The notes beneath the pieces were generated by a model that searched no databases, was not told the DNA's origin, and saw only the letters and a program-made list of their open reading frames with translations. This document shows, piece by piece, positions 9,690-19,250 of a stretch of 47,220 nucleotides of DNA (position 1 is the stretch's first letter; each line of letters starts with the position of its first letter). A program made the translations under genes and the position numbers. This DNA comes from Cupriavidus basilensis. Its GTDB lineage: Bacteria > Pseudomonadota > Gammaproteobacteria > Burkholderiales > Burkholderiaceae. The stretch is taken from positions 1 to 47,220 of the forward strand of contig NZ_JARJLM010000349.1 of assembly GCF_029335485.1 (NCBI RefSeq). The letters are read 5' to 3'.

Positions 9690-9808
9690 AGCCGGCTCGC
9701 CGGCATCGGGCTGCGTTTCAAGGCACCAGGATCAGCATCCGGCCGGGCCCGGCTACGCCTCGTGCGGGATGCGTGTGTTACCATTGAAAAATTCTCGAAG
9801 GAGTCATC

Positions 9809-9988
9809 ATGGCAGTTCAACAGAACAAGAAGTCGCCGTCCAAGCGCGGCATGCACCGTTCGCACGATCATCTGTCGGCAGCGCCGCTGGCAGTCGAACC
9901 GACCACGGGCGAAGCCCACCTGCGTCACCACGTTAGCCCGAACGGCTACTATCGTGGCCGCAAGGTCATCAAGACCAAGAACGACTGA
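9809..9988 (+). CDS. rpmF: 50S ribosomal protein L32
   Basis: A 59-residue basic protein starting [20 protein letters not shown], the L32 N-terminus; the middle [12 protein letters not shown] is also typical. It contains no cysteines, so it is the zinc-free form. A strong ribosome site (GAAGGAG, ending about 6 bases before the ATG) fits high expression. It is the second gene of the yceD operon and is followed by a strong terminator. Confidence 0.96.
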   Translation: MAVQQNKKSPSKRGMHRSHDHLSAAPLAVEPTTGEAHLRHHVSPNGYYRGRKVIKTKND

Positions 9989-10043
9989 CAGATCGTTCGG
10001 CGTGGCTTTGCGTCTCGTACGCGCACGTTGCTAGGTCAAAAAC

Positions 10044-10074
10044 AAAAAAGCGGCAAAATCGTTGCCGCTTTTTT
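10044..10074 (+). terminator. terminator after rpmF
   Basis: A 13-bp stem (10044-10056 with 10062-10074, core AGCGGCAA/TTGCCGCT) ends in six T. The A-run on the other arm makes it symmetric. It separates the ribosomal-protein transcript from plsX and the fab genes, which therefore need readthrough or their own promoter in 10075-10300. Confidence 0.85.
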
Positions 10075-10301
10075 GTTGCGCGCTCGCAGCGCAAACCGTA
10101 GCGCAGGTTCCAGCCTCCATCGCGCCACTTGCCCGAGCCAGGCCCACGGCCATGGATGGCGGGCCAGGGCGGGCGCCGGGGCTGGCACCGGGCGCTCCGT
10201 GAGTGCCGTCGGGTAGCCATCGGCTGGTCCGGGTCAAGCCCGGCCAGGCCGGGAGCCAGGTTTTCAAGTCACGCCGACAAGCGCTTCTGCACCAGGAAAC
10301 A

Positions 10302-11378
10302 ATGACGATCAAACTAGCTATCGACTGCATGGGTGGCGATCACGGCGTCTCCGTGACGGTACCGGCGGCGATCAGTTTTCTCTCCAGCCATGGCGATGCC
10401 GAAGTGGTGCTGGTCGGCTTACGGGACAGCATCGAGCCGCAGCTCAAGAAGCTGCACGCGCTCGACCATCCGCGCGTGCGCGTTGTGACCGCGACCGAGG
10501 TCATCACCATGGACGATCCAGTCGAGGTGGCGCTGCGCAAGAAGAAGGACTCCTCGATGCGGGTGGCTGTGACCCAGGTCAAGGAAGGGCTGGCCGACGC
10601 CTGCATCTCGGCGGGCAACACCGGTGCGCTGATGGCGGTCTCGCGCTACGTGCTGAAGACGCTCGAGGGCATCGAGCGGCCGGCGATCGCCACCACCATC
10701 CCCAATGAACAGGGCTGGGGCACCACCGTGCTCGACCTTGGCGCCAATGCCGACTGCGAGCCCGAGCACCTGCTGCAGTTCGCGCGCATGGCCGAGGCCA
10801 TGGTGGCGGTGGTGGACCATAAGGAACGCCCTAGCGTCGGCTTGCTGAATATTGGCGAGGAAGTGATCAAGGGCAACGATGTGGTCAAGCGCGCGGGCGA
10901 ATTGCTGCGTGCCTCCGAACTCAACTTCTACGGCAACGTGGAGGGCAACGACATCTTCAAGGGCACCACCGACATCGTGGTGTGCGATGGCTTTGTCGGC
11001 AACGTCGCGCTCAAGAGCAGCGAGGGGCTGGCCAAGATGATCGGCAATATGATCAAGGAAGAATTTACCCGCTCATGGTTCACCAGGCTGCTGGCGGGAC
11101 TGGCCATGCCGGTACTCAAGCGGCTGTCCCGGCGGCTGGACCCGGCCCGCTACAACGGCGCGTCCCTGCTCGGCCTGCGCGGGCTGGTGGTCAAGAGTCA
11201 TGGCTCTGCCGACGCGCACGCTTTTGAGTGGGCTATCAAACGCGGGTATGATGCGGCCAGGAATGGTGTGATTGCTCGCACCATTCAGGCTTTCGCCAAC
11301 AAGTCAGGTAACAGCACCCCGGCTACCGGCCCGCAGTCAGGCGCCCAGGATTCCAGTCCAAGCCCGCACGCCGCCTGA
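10302..11378 (+). CDS. plsX: phosphate acyltransferase PlsX
   Basis: Converts acyl-ACP to acyl-phosphate, the donor for the first acylation of glycerol-3-phosphate in phospholipid synthesis; a peripheral membrane enzyme. The 358-residue product opens with [13 protein letters not shown], the family signature, and contains [11 protein letters not shown] and [16 protein letters not shown]. The ATG at 10302 has AGGAAA just upstream; the frame is open earlier but that part has no homology. It is the first gene of the fatty-acid cluster, about 60 bases before fabH. Confidence 0.95.
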   Translation: MTIKLAIDCMGGDHGVSVTVPAAISFLSSHGDAEVVLVGLRDSIEPQLKKLHALDHPRVRVVTATEVITMDDPVEVALRKKKDSSMRVAVTQVKEGLADACISAGNTGALMAVSRYVLKTLEGIERPAIATTIPNEQGWGTTVLDLGANADCEPEHLLQFARMAEAMVAVVDHKERPSVGLLNIGEEVIKGNDVVKRAGELLRASELNFYGNVEGNDIFKGTTDIVVCDGFVGNVALKSSEGLAKMIGNMIKEEFTRSWFTRLLAGLAMPVLKRLSRRLDPARYNGASLLGLRGLVVKSHGSADAHAFEWAIKRGYDAARNGVIARTIQAFANKSGNSTPATGPQSGAQDSSPSPHAA

Positions 11379-11437
11379 GGTCTTGATGTAGATGCCACGG
11401 GCGACGACCCGTGGCCACACGATCGATCCGACATTAC

Positions 11438-12418
11438 ATGACAAGCTACGCAAAAATCACCGGAACCGGGAGCTATTTGCCTCCGCGGCGCGTCACCAAC
11501 CACGATCTGGCGGCGCAACTGGCTGAGAAGGGTATCGAGACCAGCGACGAATGGATTTTTTCGCGCAGCGGCATCTCGGCCCGCCACTGGGCCGAACCGG
11601 ATGTCACCAGCAGCGACCTCGCGGTCAAGGCCGCGGAGCGCGCACTTGAGGCGTCCGGCATCGATCGCCAGAGCATCGACCTGATCATCGTAGCCACCTC
11701 CACGCCCGATTTCGTTTTCCCCAGCACGGCCTGCCTGGTGCAGCAGAAGCTCGGTATCACCAATCACTGTGCGGCATTCGACCTGCAGGCGGTGTGTTCC
11801 GGTTTCGTCTACGCGCTCGCCACCGCCGAGAAATTCATCCGCAGCGGTTCGCACCGCAATGCGCTCGTGATCGGCGCGGAAGTGTTCTCGCGGATTCTCG
11901 ACTTCAACGACCGTACCACCTGCGTGCTGTTCGGCGACGGCGCCGGCGCGGTCGTGCTGTCGGCCTCCGAGGAGCCCGGCATCCTGTCTACGGCGATGCA
12001 CTCCGACGGCAGCCACGTCGATATCCTGTGCGTGCCGGGCAATGTTTCGGGCGGCAATATCACCGGCAACCCGTTCCTGCACATGGATGGACAGGCAGTG
12101 TTCAAGCTGGCGGTCACGGTGCTCGACAAAGTGGCGCGTGAAGCGCTAGCTGGCGCGCAGTTCCCGGCCGGGCAGGTCGACTGGCTGATCCCGCACCAGG
12201 CCAATATCCGCATCATGCAGAGCACGGCCAGGAAACTGGGCCTGCCGCCCGAGCGCATGGTGGCGACGGTGCACGAGCACGGCAATACGTCGGCCGCGTC
12301 GATCCCGCTGGCGCTGGATGTGGCGGTGCGCGACGGCCGTATCGGCGCGGGTGATCACGTGCTGATGGAAGGCGTCGGCGGGGGCTTCACCTGGGGCGCG
12401 GTGCTGCTGCGCATGTAA
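11438..12418 (+). CDS. fabH: 3-oxoacyl-ACP synthase III (FabH)
   Basis: Condenses acetyl-CoA with malonyl-ACP to start fatty-acid synthesis. The 326-residue enzyme has the Cys-His-Asn triad: Cys120 in LQAVCSGF, His253 in IPHQANIR, Asn283 in [10 protein letters not shown]; the glycine-rich end is [10 protein letters not shown]. The start ATG at 11438 gives the usual N-terminus ([14 protein letters not shown]); an in-frame GTG at 11411 would add nine residues. One small oddity is EWIFSRSGI in place of the common EWI(V/T)xRTGI near residue 40. Confidence 0.95.
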   Translation: MTSYAKITGTGSYLPPRRVTNHDLAAQLAEKGIETSDEWIFSRSGISARHWAEPDVTSSDLAVKAAERALEASGIDRQSIDLIIVATSTPDFVFPSTACLVQQKLGITNHCAAFDLQAVCSGFVYALATAEKFIRSGSHRNALVIGAEVFSRILDFNDRTTCVLFGDGAGAVVLSASEEPGILSTAMHSDGSHVDILCVPGNVSGGNITGNPFLHMDGQAVFKLAVTVLDKVAREALAGAQFPAGQVDWLIPHQANIRIMQSTARKLGLPPERMVATVHEHGNTSAASIPLALDVAVRDGRIGAGDHVLMEGVGGGFTWGAVLLRM

Positions 12419-12490
12419 GATTCGGGCCGGCGCCAGGGGCTTGACCCGTTGCGCCGGTCTTGCCGTATTCATCTTTACGATTCGATTGCG

Positions 12491-13426
12491 ATGAAATATT
12501 CCTTTGTATTCCCGGGGCAAGGCTCGCAGGCAGTCGGCATGCTTAACGCGTTTGCCGATCATCCCGTGGTCCGTGCCACGCTGGACGAGGCGTCCTCCGC
12601 GCTCGGCCAGGACCTGGGCCGGCTGATCGCCGAAGGCCCGGCCGAGGAACTGAACCTCACGACCAATACCCAGCCAGTGATGCTGACCGCCGCGGTGGCG
12701 ATCTACCGTGCCTGGCTCGATGCCGGCGGCGCGGCTCCGGCGCTGGTGGCCGGCCACAGCCTGGGCGAGTATTCCGCGCTGGTGGCGGCCGGGGTGATCC
12801 CGTTCGCCGAAGCGGTGCCGCTGGTGCGCTTTCGTGCGCAAGCCATGCAGGAAGCCGTGCCCGTGGGCGAAGGCGGCATGGCCGCCATCCTTGGCCTGTC
12901 CGATGACGACGTGCGCGCCGCTTGCGCGGAAGCTGCGGCGACGGGTGCAGGCGTGGTCGAGGCGGTGAACTTCAATGCGCCTTCGCAGGTGGTGATCGCC
13001 GGCAACAAGGCGGCGGTGGAGAAGGCCTGCGAAATGGCCAAGGCCCGCGGTGCCAAGCGCGCGCTGCCGCTGCCGGTGTCGGCGCCGTTCCATTCTTCGC
13101 TGCTCAAGCCCGCCTCGGACCGTCTGCGCGAGCGCATGGCCGGCATGACGTTTGCCGCGCCGTCGATCCCGCTGGTCAATAACGTCGACGTAGCCATCGT
13201 CACCGATCCGCAAGCCATCAAGGATGCGCTGGTGCGCCAGGCGGCGGCGCCGGTGCGCTGGGTCGAGTGCGTGCAGAAGATGGCGGCGGAAGGCGTGACC
13301 CACGTGATCGAATGCGGTCCGGGCAAGGTGCTGGCCGGCATGACCAAGCGCATCGACGGCAACCTGGTGGGCGGAGCGATCTTCGATCCGGCCTCGCTGC
13401 AGGACACGCTGGCGCTGCTGAAGTAA
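12491..13426 (+). CDS. fabD: malonyl-CoA:ACP transacylase (FabD)
   Basis: Transfers malonyl from CoA to acyl carrier protein. The 311-residue product starts KYSFVFPGQGSQ and has the nucleophile motif GHSLGEYSA with Ser90, and His201 in SAPFHSSLL, matching the E. coli Ser92/His201 dyad. The ATG at 12491 is chosen because FPGQGSQ should lie within the first ten residues. It lies between fabH and fabG in the standard order. Confidence 0.95.
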   Translation: MKYSFVFPGQGSQAVGMLNAFADHPVVRATLDEASSALGQDLGRLIAEGPAEELNLTTNTQPVMLTAAVAIYRAWLDAGGAAPALVAGHSLGEYSALVAAGVIPFAEAVPLVRFRAQAMQEAVPVGEGGMAAILGLSDDDVRAACAEAAATGAGVVEAVNFNAPSQVVIAGNKAAVEKACEMAKARGAKRALPLPVSAPFHSSLLKPASDRLRERMAGMTFAAPSIPLVNNVDVAIVTDPQAIKDALVRQAAAPVRWVECVQKMAAEGVTHVIECGPGKVLAGMTKRIDGNLVGGAIFDPASLQDTLALLK

Positions 13427-13441
13427 TCAAGGATCAAGGCA

Positions 13442-14191
13442 ATGACGAAATTTCTGGAAAACCAGGTTGCGCTGGTGACCGGCGCGTCGCGCGGCATCGG
13501 CCGGGCCATTGCGCTGGAACTGGCCGCCCAGGGCGCCACGGTGGTGGGTACCGCCACCAGCGAGGCAGGTGCCGCTGCGATCAGCGAGTACCTGGCGGCG
13601 GCCGGCGGCAAGGGCCGCGGCGCCGTACTCAACGTCAACGATGCGGTGGCTTCCGAAGCGCTGATCGACGAACTGGTCAAGGCCCACGGTGGCCTCGGCG
13701 TGCTGGTGAACAATGCCGGTATCACCCAGGACCAACTCGCCATGCGCATGAAGGACGATGACTGGAGCGCGGTGATCGAAACCAACCTGACGGCAGTATT
13801 CCGCCTGTCGCGCGCAGTGCTGCGTCCGATGATGAAGGCACGCGGTGGCCGTATCATCAACATTACCTCGGTGGTCGGCTCGACCGGCAATCCGGGGCAA
13901 ATGAACTATGCGGCGGCCAAGGCCGGCGTTGAGGGTATGAGCCGTGCGCTGGCGCGCGAGATCGGCAGCCGCAATGTCACCGTCAATTGCGTGGCGCCCG
14001 GCTTTATCGATACCGACATGACCAAGGTGTTGTCGGAAGAGCAGCATGCGGCACTGAAGACGCAGATCCCGCTGGGCCGGCTGGGCCAGCCGGAAGACAT
14101 CGCGCATGCGGTGGCCTTCCTGGCAGGTCCGCAGGCGGCCTACATTACCGGTACGACGCTCCATGTGAATGGTGGCATGTACATGAATTGA
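13442..14191 (+). CDS. fabG: 3-oxoacyl-ACP reductase (FabG)
   Basis: NADPH-dependent short-chain dehydrogenase that reduces 3-oxoacyl-ACP in each elongation round. The 249-residue product has the Rossmann motif TGASRGIG (13-20), NNAG (90-93) and the catalytic Ser143, Tyr156 and Lys160 (NYAAAK). The C-terminus TGTTLHVNGGMYM is typical of true FabG. It follows fabD after 15 bases and precedes acpP. Confidence 0.95.
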   Translation: MTKFLENQVALVTGASRGIGRAIALELAAQGATVVGTATSEAGAAAISEYLAAAGGKGRGAVLNVNDAVASEALIDELVKAHGGLGVLVNNAGITQDQLAMRMKDDDWSAVIETNLTAVFRLSRAVLRPMMKARGGRIINITSVVGSTGNPGQMNYAAAKAGVEGMSRALAREIGSRNVTVNCVAPGFIDTDMTKVLSEEQHAALKTQIPLGRLGQPEDIAHAVAFLAGPQAAYITGTTLHVNGGMYMN

Positions 14192-14361
14192 TCACCTTGC
14201 GCGGTGGTCGGATTCGTTGGAGAAGCCGACAGAAGCCGCGCGAAGTGGTTGTTTTTAAAACTGATCGGGCGCTGTTCTTGCAATAGATGGCGAGGGGCAT
14301 TTTTGTGGCCCAAACCTGCTAAAATGCGCCCACTTTTTGTCGAACTTCCCTGGAGGGTTAC

Positions 14362-14601
14362 ATGGACAATATCGAACAACGCGTCAAGAAAATCGTGGCA
14401 GAGCAACTCGGCGTGGCCGAGGCAGACATCAAGAACGAATCCTCGTTCGTGAACGACCTGGGCGCCGACTCGCTCGACACGGTTGAACTCGTGATGGCGT
14501 TGGAAGATGAATTCGGCATGGAAATTCCCGATGAGGAAGCCGAGAAGATCACGACCGTGCAACAGGCAATCGATTACGCCACCGCACACGTCAAGGCTTA
14601 A
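14362..14601 (+). CDS. acpP: acyl carrier protein
   Basis: A 79-residue acidic carrier of growing acyl chains on a 4'-phosphopantetheine arm. The attachment site is Ser37 in [10 protein letters not shown], modified by AcpS, whose gene is 13.3 kb downstream in this window. TGGAGG lies 5 bases before the ATG, a strong ribosome site. A -10-like TAAAAT at 14320-14325 lacks a clear -35, so a separate acpP promoter is possible but unproven. Confidence 0.97.
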
Positions 14602-14622
14602 GCCTGTCGTATCTGGATTCCG

Positions 14623-14678
14623 AGCCACAGAAGGCAGGCGGACGGGCCCTTGGGTCCGCCGTGCTGTTTTCTGTGGCT
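14623..14678. promoter_or_regulatory. two-tier hairpin between acpP and fabF
   Basis: An outer 10-bp stem (14623-14632 with 14669-14678, AGCCACAGAA) encloses an inner 7-bp stem (14637-14643 with 14654-14660, GGCGGAC). Only a few T follow, so it may be a partial terminator or mRNA-processing structure that sets acpP above fabF expression. Confidence 0.55.
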
Positions 14679-14800
14679 TTCGTCTGTTCGAAGAAGCACA
14701 ATCGGACTGGCTGCGCCGGTGTCGGCGTAGCCCGGTGCCGGCCGATGGCCTGCCCCGATTCTTGTTCCGGTTCTGTTTCACGTATCCGTAGGAAATCATA

Positions 14801-16033
14801 GTGAGCCGTCGTCGCGTCGTCGTCACTGGGCTTGGCCTCGTGTCTCCGGTCGGAAACACGGTTGCCGAAGGCTGGGCCAACCTGGTTGCCGGCAAGTCCG
14901 GCATCGCCACCGTTACCAAATTCGATCATTCCGCGCTTGCCGTGCACTTTGCCGGCGAGGTCAAGGGATTCAATGCCGAGGACTACATCCCGGCCAAGGA
15001 AGCCCGCCATATGGATACCTTTATCCACTATGGCATCGCAGCGGGTTCGCAGGCGCTCAAGGATAGCGGCTACGAAGTGACCGAAGCCAACGCGGACCGC
15101 ATCGGCGTGCTGGTCGGCTCGGGCATCGGCGGCCTGCCGATGATCGAGGATACGCATGCCGAGCTGACCAATCGCGGTCCGCGGCGGATCTCCCCGTTCT
15201 TCGTGCCGGGCTCGATCATCAACATGATCTCGGGCCACCTGTCCATCATCCATGGACTCAAGGGCCCCAACCTGGCCGCCGTGACGGCTTGCACCACCGG
15301 CCTGCACAGCATCGGCCTGGCGGCTCGCCTGATCCAGGCGGGCGATGCCGACGTGATGCTGGCCGGTGGCGCCGAATCCACGGTTTCGCCGCTCGGCATC
15401 GGCGGTTTCGCCGCTGCCCGGGCGCTGTCGACCCGCAACGACGACCCCGCTGCCGCTTCCCGCCCGTGGGACAAGGATCGCGATGGTTTCGTGCTGGGCG
15501 AGGGCGCCGGCGTGGTGATGCTCGAGGAGTACGAGTCCGCCAAAGCGCGCGGCGCCAGGATCTATGCCGAACTGATCGGCTTCGGCATGAGCGGCGACGC
15601 ATACCACATGACCGCGCCGAACATGGACGGTCCGCGCCGCTGCATGGTGAACGCTCTCAGGGACGCCGGCATCAACGGGGACGAAGTCGGCTACCTGAAT
15701 GCGCACGGTACCTCGACTCCGCTGGGCGACAAGAACGAGACTGAAGCCATCAAGCTGGCCTTTGGCGATCACGCCTATAAGCTGGCAGTCAACTCCACCA
15801 AGTCGATGACCGGCCACCTGCTTGGCGGCGCTGGCGGTCTCGAATCGGTGTTCACCGTGCTGGCCCTGCACCATCAGGTGTCGCCACCGACCATCAATAT
15901 CTTCAACCAGGATCCTGAGTGCGACCTGGATTACGTGGCCAATACCGCGCGTGATCTGAAGATCGATGTAGCCGTGAAGAACAACTTCGGCTTCGGCGGG
16001 ACCAACGGCACGCTTGTCTTCCGTCGCGTCTGA
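14801..16033 (+). CDS. fabF: 3-oxoacyl-ACP synthase II (FabF)
   Basis: Elongating ketosynthase of fatty-acid synthesis, important for temperature control of unsaturated chains. The 410-residue product has Cys164 in TACTTGLHS and the two histidines in [11 protein letters not shown] and [11 protein letters not shown]. The start is GTG at 14801 with AGGAA about 6 bases upstream; it gives the expected [12 protein letters not shown]-terminus. The 3' end is overlapped by the next frame. Confidence 0.95.
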   Translation: MSRRRVVVTGLGLVSPVGNTVAEGWANLVAGKSGIATVTKFDHSALAVHFAGEVKGFNAEDYIPAKEARHMDTFIHYGIAAGSQALKDSGYEVTEANADRIGVLVGSGIGGLPMIEDTHAELTNRGPRRISPFFVPGSIINMISGHLSIIHGLKGPNLAAVTACTTGLHSIGLAARLIQAGDADVMLAGGAESTVSPLGIGGFAAARALSTRNDDPAAASRPWDKDRDGFVLGEGAGVVMLEEYESAKARGARIYAELIGFGMSGDAYHMTAPNMDGPRRCMVNALRDAGINGDEVGYLNAHGTSTPLGDKNETEAIKLAFGDHAYKLAVNSTKSMTGHLLGGAGGLESVFTVLALHHQVSPPTINIFNQDPECDLDYVANTARDLKIDVAVKNNFGFGGTNGTLVFRRV

Positions 16034-16553
16034 CCCCGGCGGCAGCCGGGTGGCTTTCCCTTGGATTTCAGTCGGGACCCACCCCTTGAGGTGGGCCCTG
16101 GCTTTATTCCTGGCCTGCGAGCTGGCAGCGTTCGCGCTGCTGGCCCGGGAGGGCGTGCATGCCCTGGAGCGCTCGTCGCAAGGTTGGAATCTGCCGCAAT
16201 GGCTGATGGTGCTTGGTCTCGCGGCCTTGTGCGCGTGGCTGTCCTGCCAGTGGCCCGCGCTCTGGCGTGGCGCCGCATGCACATACTGCGGCCTGGCCCA
16301 GGGGCGGGATAGCACGGGACGGCCAGCTATCTCGATCGGCCTGCCCGATGGCCGCCGCGCTGTAGCGCGCGTGGAATCCAGTTGGGAACTGGGCGAGTTG
16401 GCCCTGGTGCTGGCCCTGGAGCCGGTGTCCGGGCATGCGCCGCGCGTGCTGCTGGTCAACCGCGCCTGCGCGGACGCCGACGCGTTGCGCTTGCTCAGAC
16501 GCAGGCTCCGCGTGGCACGGCGCGAGCGCTTGGGGACAGGTGATGCAAATTGA
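16014..16553 (+). CDS. small membrane protein, YgfX-like
   Basis: A predicted protein of up to 179 residues. Two hydrophobic helices (about 27-46 and 62-82) are followed by a short beta-rich soluble domain and a basic C-terminal helix ending [11 protein letters not shown]. This layout resembles YgfX/CptA, a small inner-membrane protein described in E. coli as affecting division proteins. The assignment is by architecture only. The first available start is TTG at 16014, overlapping fabF by 20 bases; GTG at 16050 is an alternative and neither has a good ribosome site. Position between fabF and rpoE suggests a link to envelope maintenance. Confidence 0.6.
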   Translation: MSSVASDPGGSRVAFPWISVGTHPLRWALALFLACELAAFALLAREGVHALERSSQGWNLPQWLMVLGLAALCAWLSCQWPALWRGAACTYCGLAQGRDSTGRPAISIGLPDGRRAVARVESSWELGELALVLALEPVSGHAPRVLLVNRACADADALRLLRRRLRVARRERLGTGDAN

Positions 16554-16682
16554 TGCACGCTTGTCTGAAGCATCCATCACAATATGCGTTGCACCGCACT
16601 GACCGTGCGCCTGGCTACGTAGGTAAAATACAACGTTTGTCGTGAAGACGAAACCAAGAGATACACTGCAGGTGAACCATTC

Positions 16683-17282
16683 GTGAGCGAACGCGAAGCC
16701 GATCAGCTCCTCGTTGAACGCGTCCAGCAGGGCGATAAGCGGGCCTTTGAATTGTTGGTGGCGAAATACCACCGCAAGATCATCCGGCTCATTTCGCGCT
16801 TGGTCCGGGATTCGGCGGAAGTGGAGGATGTGGCACAGGACGCCTTTATCAAGGCGTATCGTGCCTTGCCGCAATTCCGCGGCGAGTCGGCGTTCTACAC
16901 CTGGTTGTACCGGATTGCGGTGAACACGGCAAAGAACTACCTGGCGACCCAGGGACGCCGTCCGGAAGCCTCCAGCGATATCGATGCCGAAGAGGCTGAA
17001 ACTTTTGCGGATGGTGAGCAACTAAGAGATATCAATACGCCGGAGTCGATGCTCCATACCCGCCAGGTGGCCGAGACGGTCAACCGCGCGATGGAAGCTC
17101 TGCCCGAGGAATTGCGCACCGCCATCACCCTTCGCGAGATCGAGGGCCTCAGTTACGAGGAGATCGCGGAAGCCATGGGGTGCCCGATCGGTACGGTCCG
17201 CTCGCGCATTTTCCGGGCGCGCGAGGCGATTGCCGAGAAATTGCGTCCTTTGCTGGGAACGGCAGAGGGCAAGCGGTGGTAG
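16683..17282 (+). CDS. rpoE: ECF sigma factor RpoE (AlgU-type)
   Basis: Extracytoplasmic stress sigma factor of 199 residues. Region 2 (about 20-90) contains DVAQDAFIKAYRALPQF and FYTWLYRIAVNTAKN; region 4 (about 130-190) contains LREIEGLSYEEIA and GTVRSRIFRARE. The start is GTG at 16683. The genes that follow encode its anti-sigma factor, the anti-sigma co-regulator and a periplasmic protease, the usual AlgU/MucABD arrangement. Self-activation is typical of the family; I see a TAAAAT near 16624 but no confident sigma-E-type promoter. Confidence 0.95.
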   Translation: MSEREADQLLVERVQQGDKRAFELLVAKYHRKIIRLISRLVRDSAEVEDVAQDAFIKAYRALPQFRGESAFYTWLYRIAVNTAKNYLATQGRRPEASSDIDAEEAETFADGEQLRDINTPESMLHTRQVAETVNRAMEALPEELRTAITLREIEGLSYEEIAEAMGCPIGTVRSRIFRAREAIAEKLRPLLGTAEGKRW

Positions 17283-17419
17283 CAGCAGTAGCAAAAAGGG
17301 TAGCAAGAGCGGTAAAGAAAATGTCGTGCGGCCAGCGTTGCAGCCTATTCCTGCATCGATAAGCGACAAAGCAGTAGACGGGATTGTCGGTTGTTCAATG
17401 GTTTTTCTAGGGGTGGGAA

Positions 17420-18055
17420 ATGGGTCAGGCTCATAAGCAGTCGGTTCATGTAGTGGAAGCGGCGGAGCAGATCTCCGTGCTGATGGATGGCGAACTGGCG
17501 CCGCACGAAGCCAACGCTGTGCTGGACCTGGCGAAGAGCGAGGCAGGCATGGCAAGCTGGACCGCGTATCAATTGATTGGCGATGCCCTGCGTTCGGAAG
17601 AACTGACGCACGCCGGCTCGACCGATGATTTTCTCTCCCGTTTTTCCGCCCGTCTCGACAGCGAACCGCACGTTCTGGTGCCCGCCGTGGCCAAGGCTGG
17701 GCCTGCCGATGGGCATCGCCTGCTATTCAAGCCGTCGTGGGTTCGCCGCGTCATGCCGGGTACAGCCATCGCCGCCGCTGTGGCGGCCGTCAGCTGGGTG
17801 GTGGTGCCGCAGATGCGCGGCCCCGCCGATCTCGGCACGCCGGACGCCGTGGTGGCCCGAGTCGAACAGCCTGCGGCACCCAAGGCCGGCGGCATCGTGG
17901 CGGTATCCGCCGACAACGCGCAGATGATCCGCGATCCGCGCCTGGACGAATATCTGCGTGCCCATCGCGTATCGGTTGCCACCGATGCGGTTGTGCCGAC
18001 CATGCGCACCGTTGCCAACAGCGCAAACTTCTCTCAGGACAATTCGCAGGAATAA
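17420..18055 (+). CDS. rseA: anti-sigma-E factor RseA/MucA
   Basis: Single-pass inner-membrane protein that sequesters RpoE until regulated proteolysis. The 211-residue product has the N-terminal anti-sigma domain (ISVLMDGELAPHEANAVL, about 18-35, and WTAYQLIGDALRS), one membrane helix around 112-132 (GTAIAAAVAAVSWVVVP) and a periplasmic tail with DPRLDEYLRAHR, the segment usually met by RseB. Its stop TAA shares one base with the ATG of rseB, implying translational coupling. Confidence 0.92.
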   Translation: MGQAHKQSVHVVEAAEQISVLMDGELAPHEANAVLDLAKSEAGMASWTAYQLIGDALRSEELTHAGSTDDFLSRFSARLDSEPHVLVPAVAKAGPADGHRLLFKPSWVRRVMPGTAIAAAVAAVSWVVVPQMRGPADLGTPDAVVARVEQPAAPKAGGIVAVSADNAQMIRDPRLDEYLRAHRVSVATDAVVPTMRTVANSANFSQDNSQE

Positions 18056-19137
18056 TGCCGGACATGCATAAAGGATGGTCGCCCGCCAACGTAGCAGGCG
18101 CACACAGAATAAGGGCCCTTCGCAGGTCCTTTTTTCTGGCCTTGTGTCTGACTGCTGCCGCAGCGACCGCGCAGCCGCTGGACAATACGCTGGCCCGTCG
18201 CGATGCAACGGCCTGGCTCAACAAGATTCATCGCGCGGCCCAGCGCGAGAATTATGTCGGCACGCTGATCTATCAACGCGGCAGCGTGATGCATGCCTCG
18301 CGCATCCAGCATTACAGCGATCTCGTCAACAACGAGTACGAAAGGCTGGAAACCCTCGACGGGAAGCCGCGCGAGGTGCTGCGGCAGAATGACGTCGTCC
18401 ACAGCCTGATCCCCGAAGCCAAGCTGGTGGTGGTGGAGAAGCAGGAAGCCAAGGATCGTTTCCCGGCCCTGCTGGCGACCAACAAGAGCGACGTGCTCGA
18501 TATCTACGACATGCGCAAGCTTCCGGGCGAGCGCGTGGCGGGAGTCGAATGCGAGGTGTTCTCGCTCGATCCGCATGACGCGGCGCGCTATGCCGTGCGT
18601 CTCTGGGCCGAGAAGAATTCCGGCTTGCTGATGCGCGCCCAGACCCTGGGCGAAGGCGGCAAGGTGCTGGAGCAGGTCGCGTTCTCGCAGGTCGACATCG
18701 GTGTGCCGTCTGAAAAGCAGCGCATTCTCGCCGCCATCAAGAGTTCCAAATCCTGGAATCACTACGAGGTGACCAACCAGCCGGCCAATATTGCCGACGA
18801 AGGCTGGAGCATCGGGATTCCGGTCAAGGGCTTCCTGAAGATTCGCGAGGTCCGGCGTCCGCTTGGGGAACTGCGCGCGCCGCAGGCCAACCCGCGCGGG
18901 AACGTCTTCGAAGTGCTCCAGGTGGTCTATAGCGATGGCTTGACCGGCCTGTCTGTGTTTATCGAGCCGGTTTCCGAGCAGCGCGTGCGCCGCGAAGGCG
19001 TGGCTTCGCTTGGCGCCACCCAGGTGGTGGTGCGGCGCGTGGCCGATTTCTGGATCACCGTGGTAGGCGAGGTGCCCCCCGCCACAGTCAGGCAGTTTGC
19101 CTCGGCGGTAGAATACAAACCACCAAAGGCCCACTGA
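18055..19137 (+). CDS. rseB: periplasmic sigma-E regulator RseB/MucB
   Basis: Binds the periplasmic part of RseA and shields it from cleavage, sensing mislocalised lipopolysaccharide or lipoprotein in the E. coli system. The 360-residue product has an N-terminal export signal (RRSFFLALCLTAAAATAQ, about 26-43) followed by the lipoprotein-like fold with NYVGTLIYQRG and LRQNDVVHS. The start ATG overlaps the rseA stop by one base; ATG at 18064 is a possible alternative. Confidence 0.93.
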   Translation: MPDMHKGWSPANVAGAHRIRALRRSFFLALCLTAAAATAQPLDNTLARRDATAWLNKIHRAAQRENYVGTLIYQRGSVMHASRIQHYSDLVNNEYERLETLDGKPREVLRQNDVVHSLIPEAKLVVVEKQEAKDRFPALLATNKSDVLDIYDMRKLPGERVAGVECEVFSLDPHDAARYAVRLWAEKNSGLLMRAQTLGEGGKVLEQVAFSQVDIGVPSEKQRILAAIKSSKSWNHYEVTNQPANIADEGWSIGIPVKGFLKIREVRRPLGELRAPQANPRGNVFEVLQVVYSDGLTGLSVFIEPVSEQRVRREGVASLGATQVVVRRVADFWITVVGEVPPATVRQFASAVEYKPPKAH

Positions 19138-19250
19138 GCCGGGTTGCGGCGATGACGGGTGGCGGGAAACCGCCACTCAGCCGTCGCAAATCCGCGACAC
19201 TTGCCGCCTACGCTTTCTTCCTCTTTTCGCTGATCTCCCGGGAGTCGACG

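Noticed and set aside
12146-13303. 385-codon minus-strand frame opposite fabH/fabD
   Set aside because: It spans two clear genes on the opposite strand and has only shadow composition (Arg/His-rich).
14591-16573. 660-codon minus-strand frame opposite fabF and the YgfX-like gene
   Set aside because: Codon-bias shadow of fabF; no recognisable motif.
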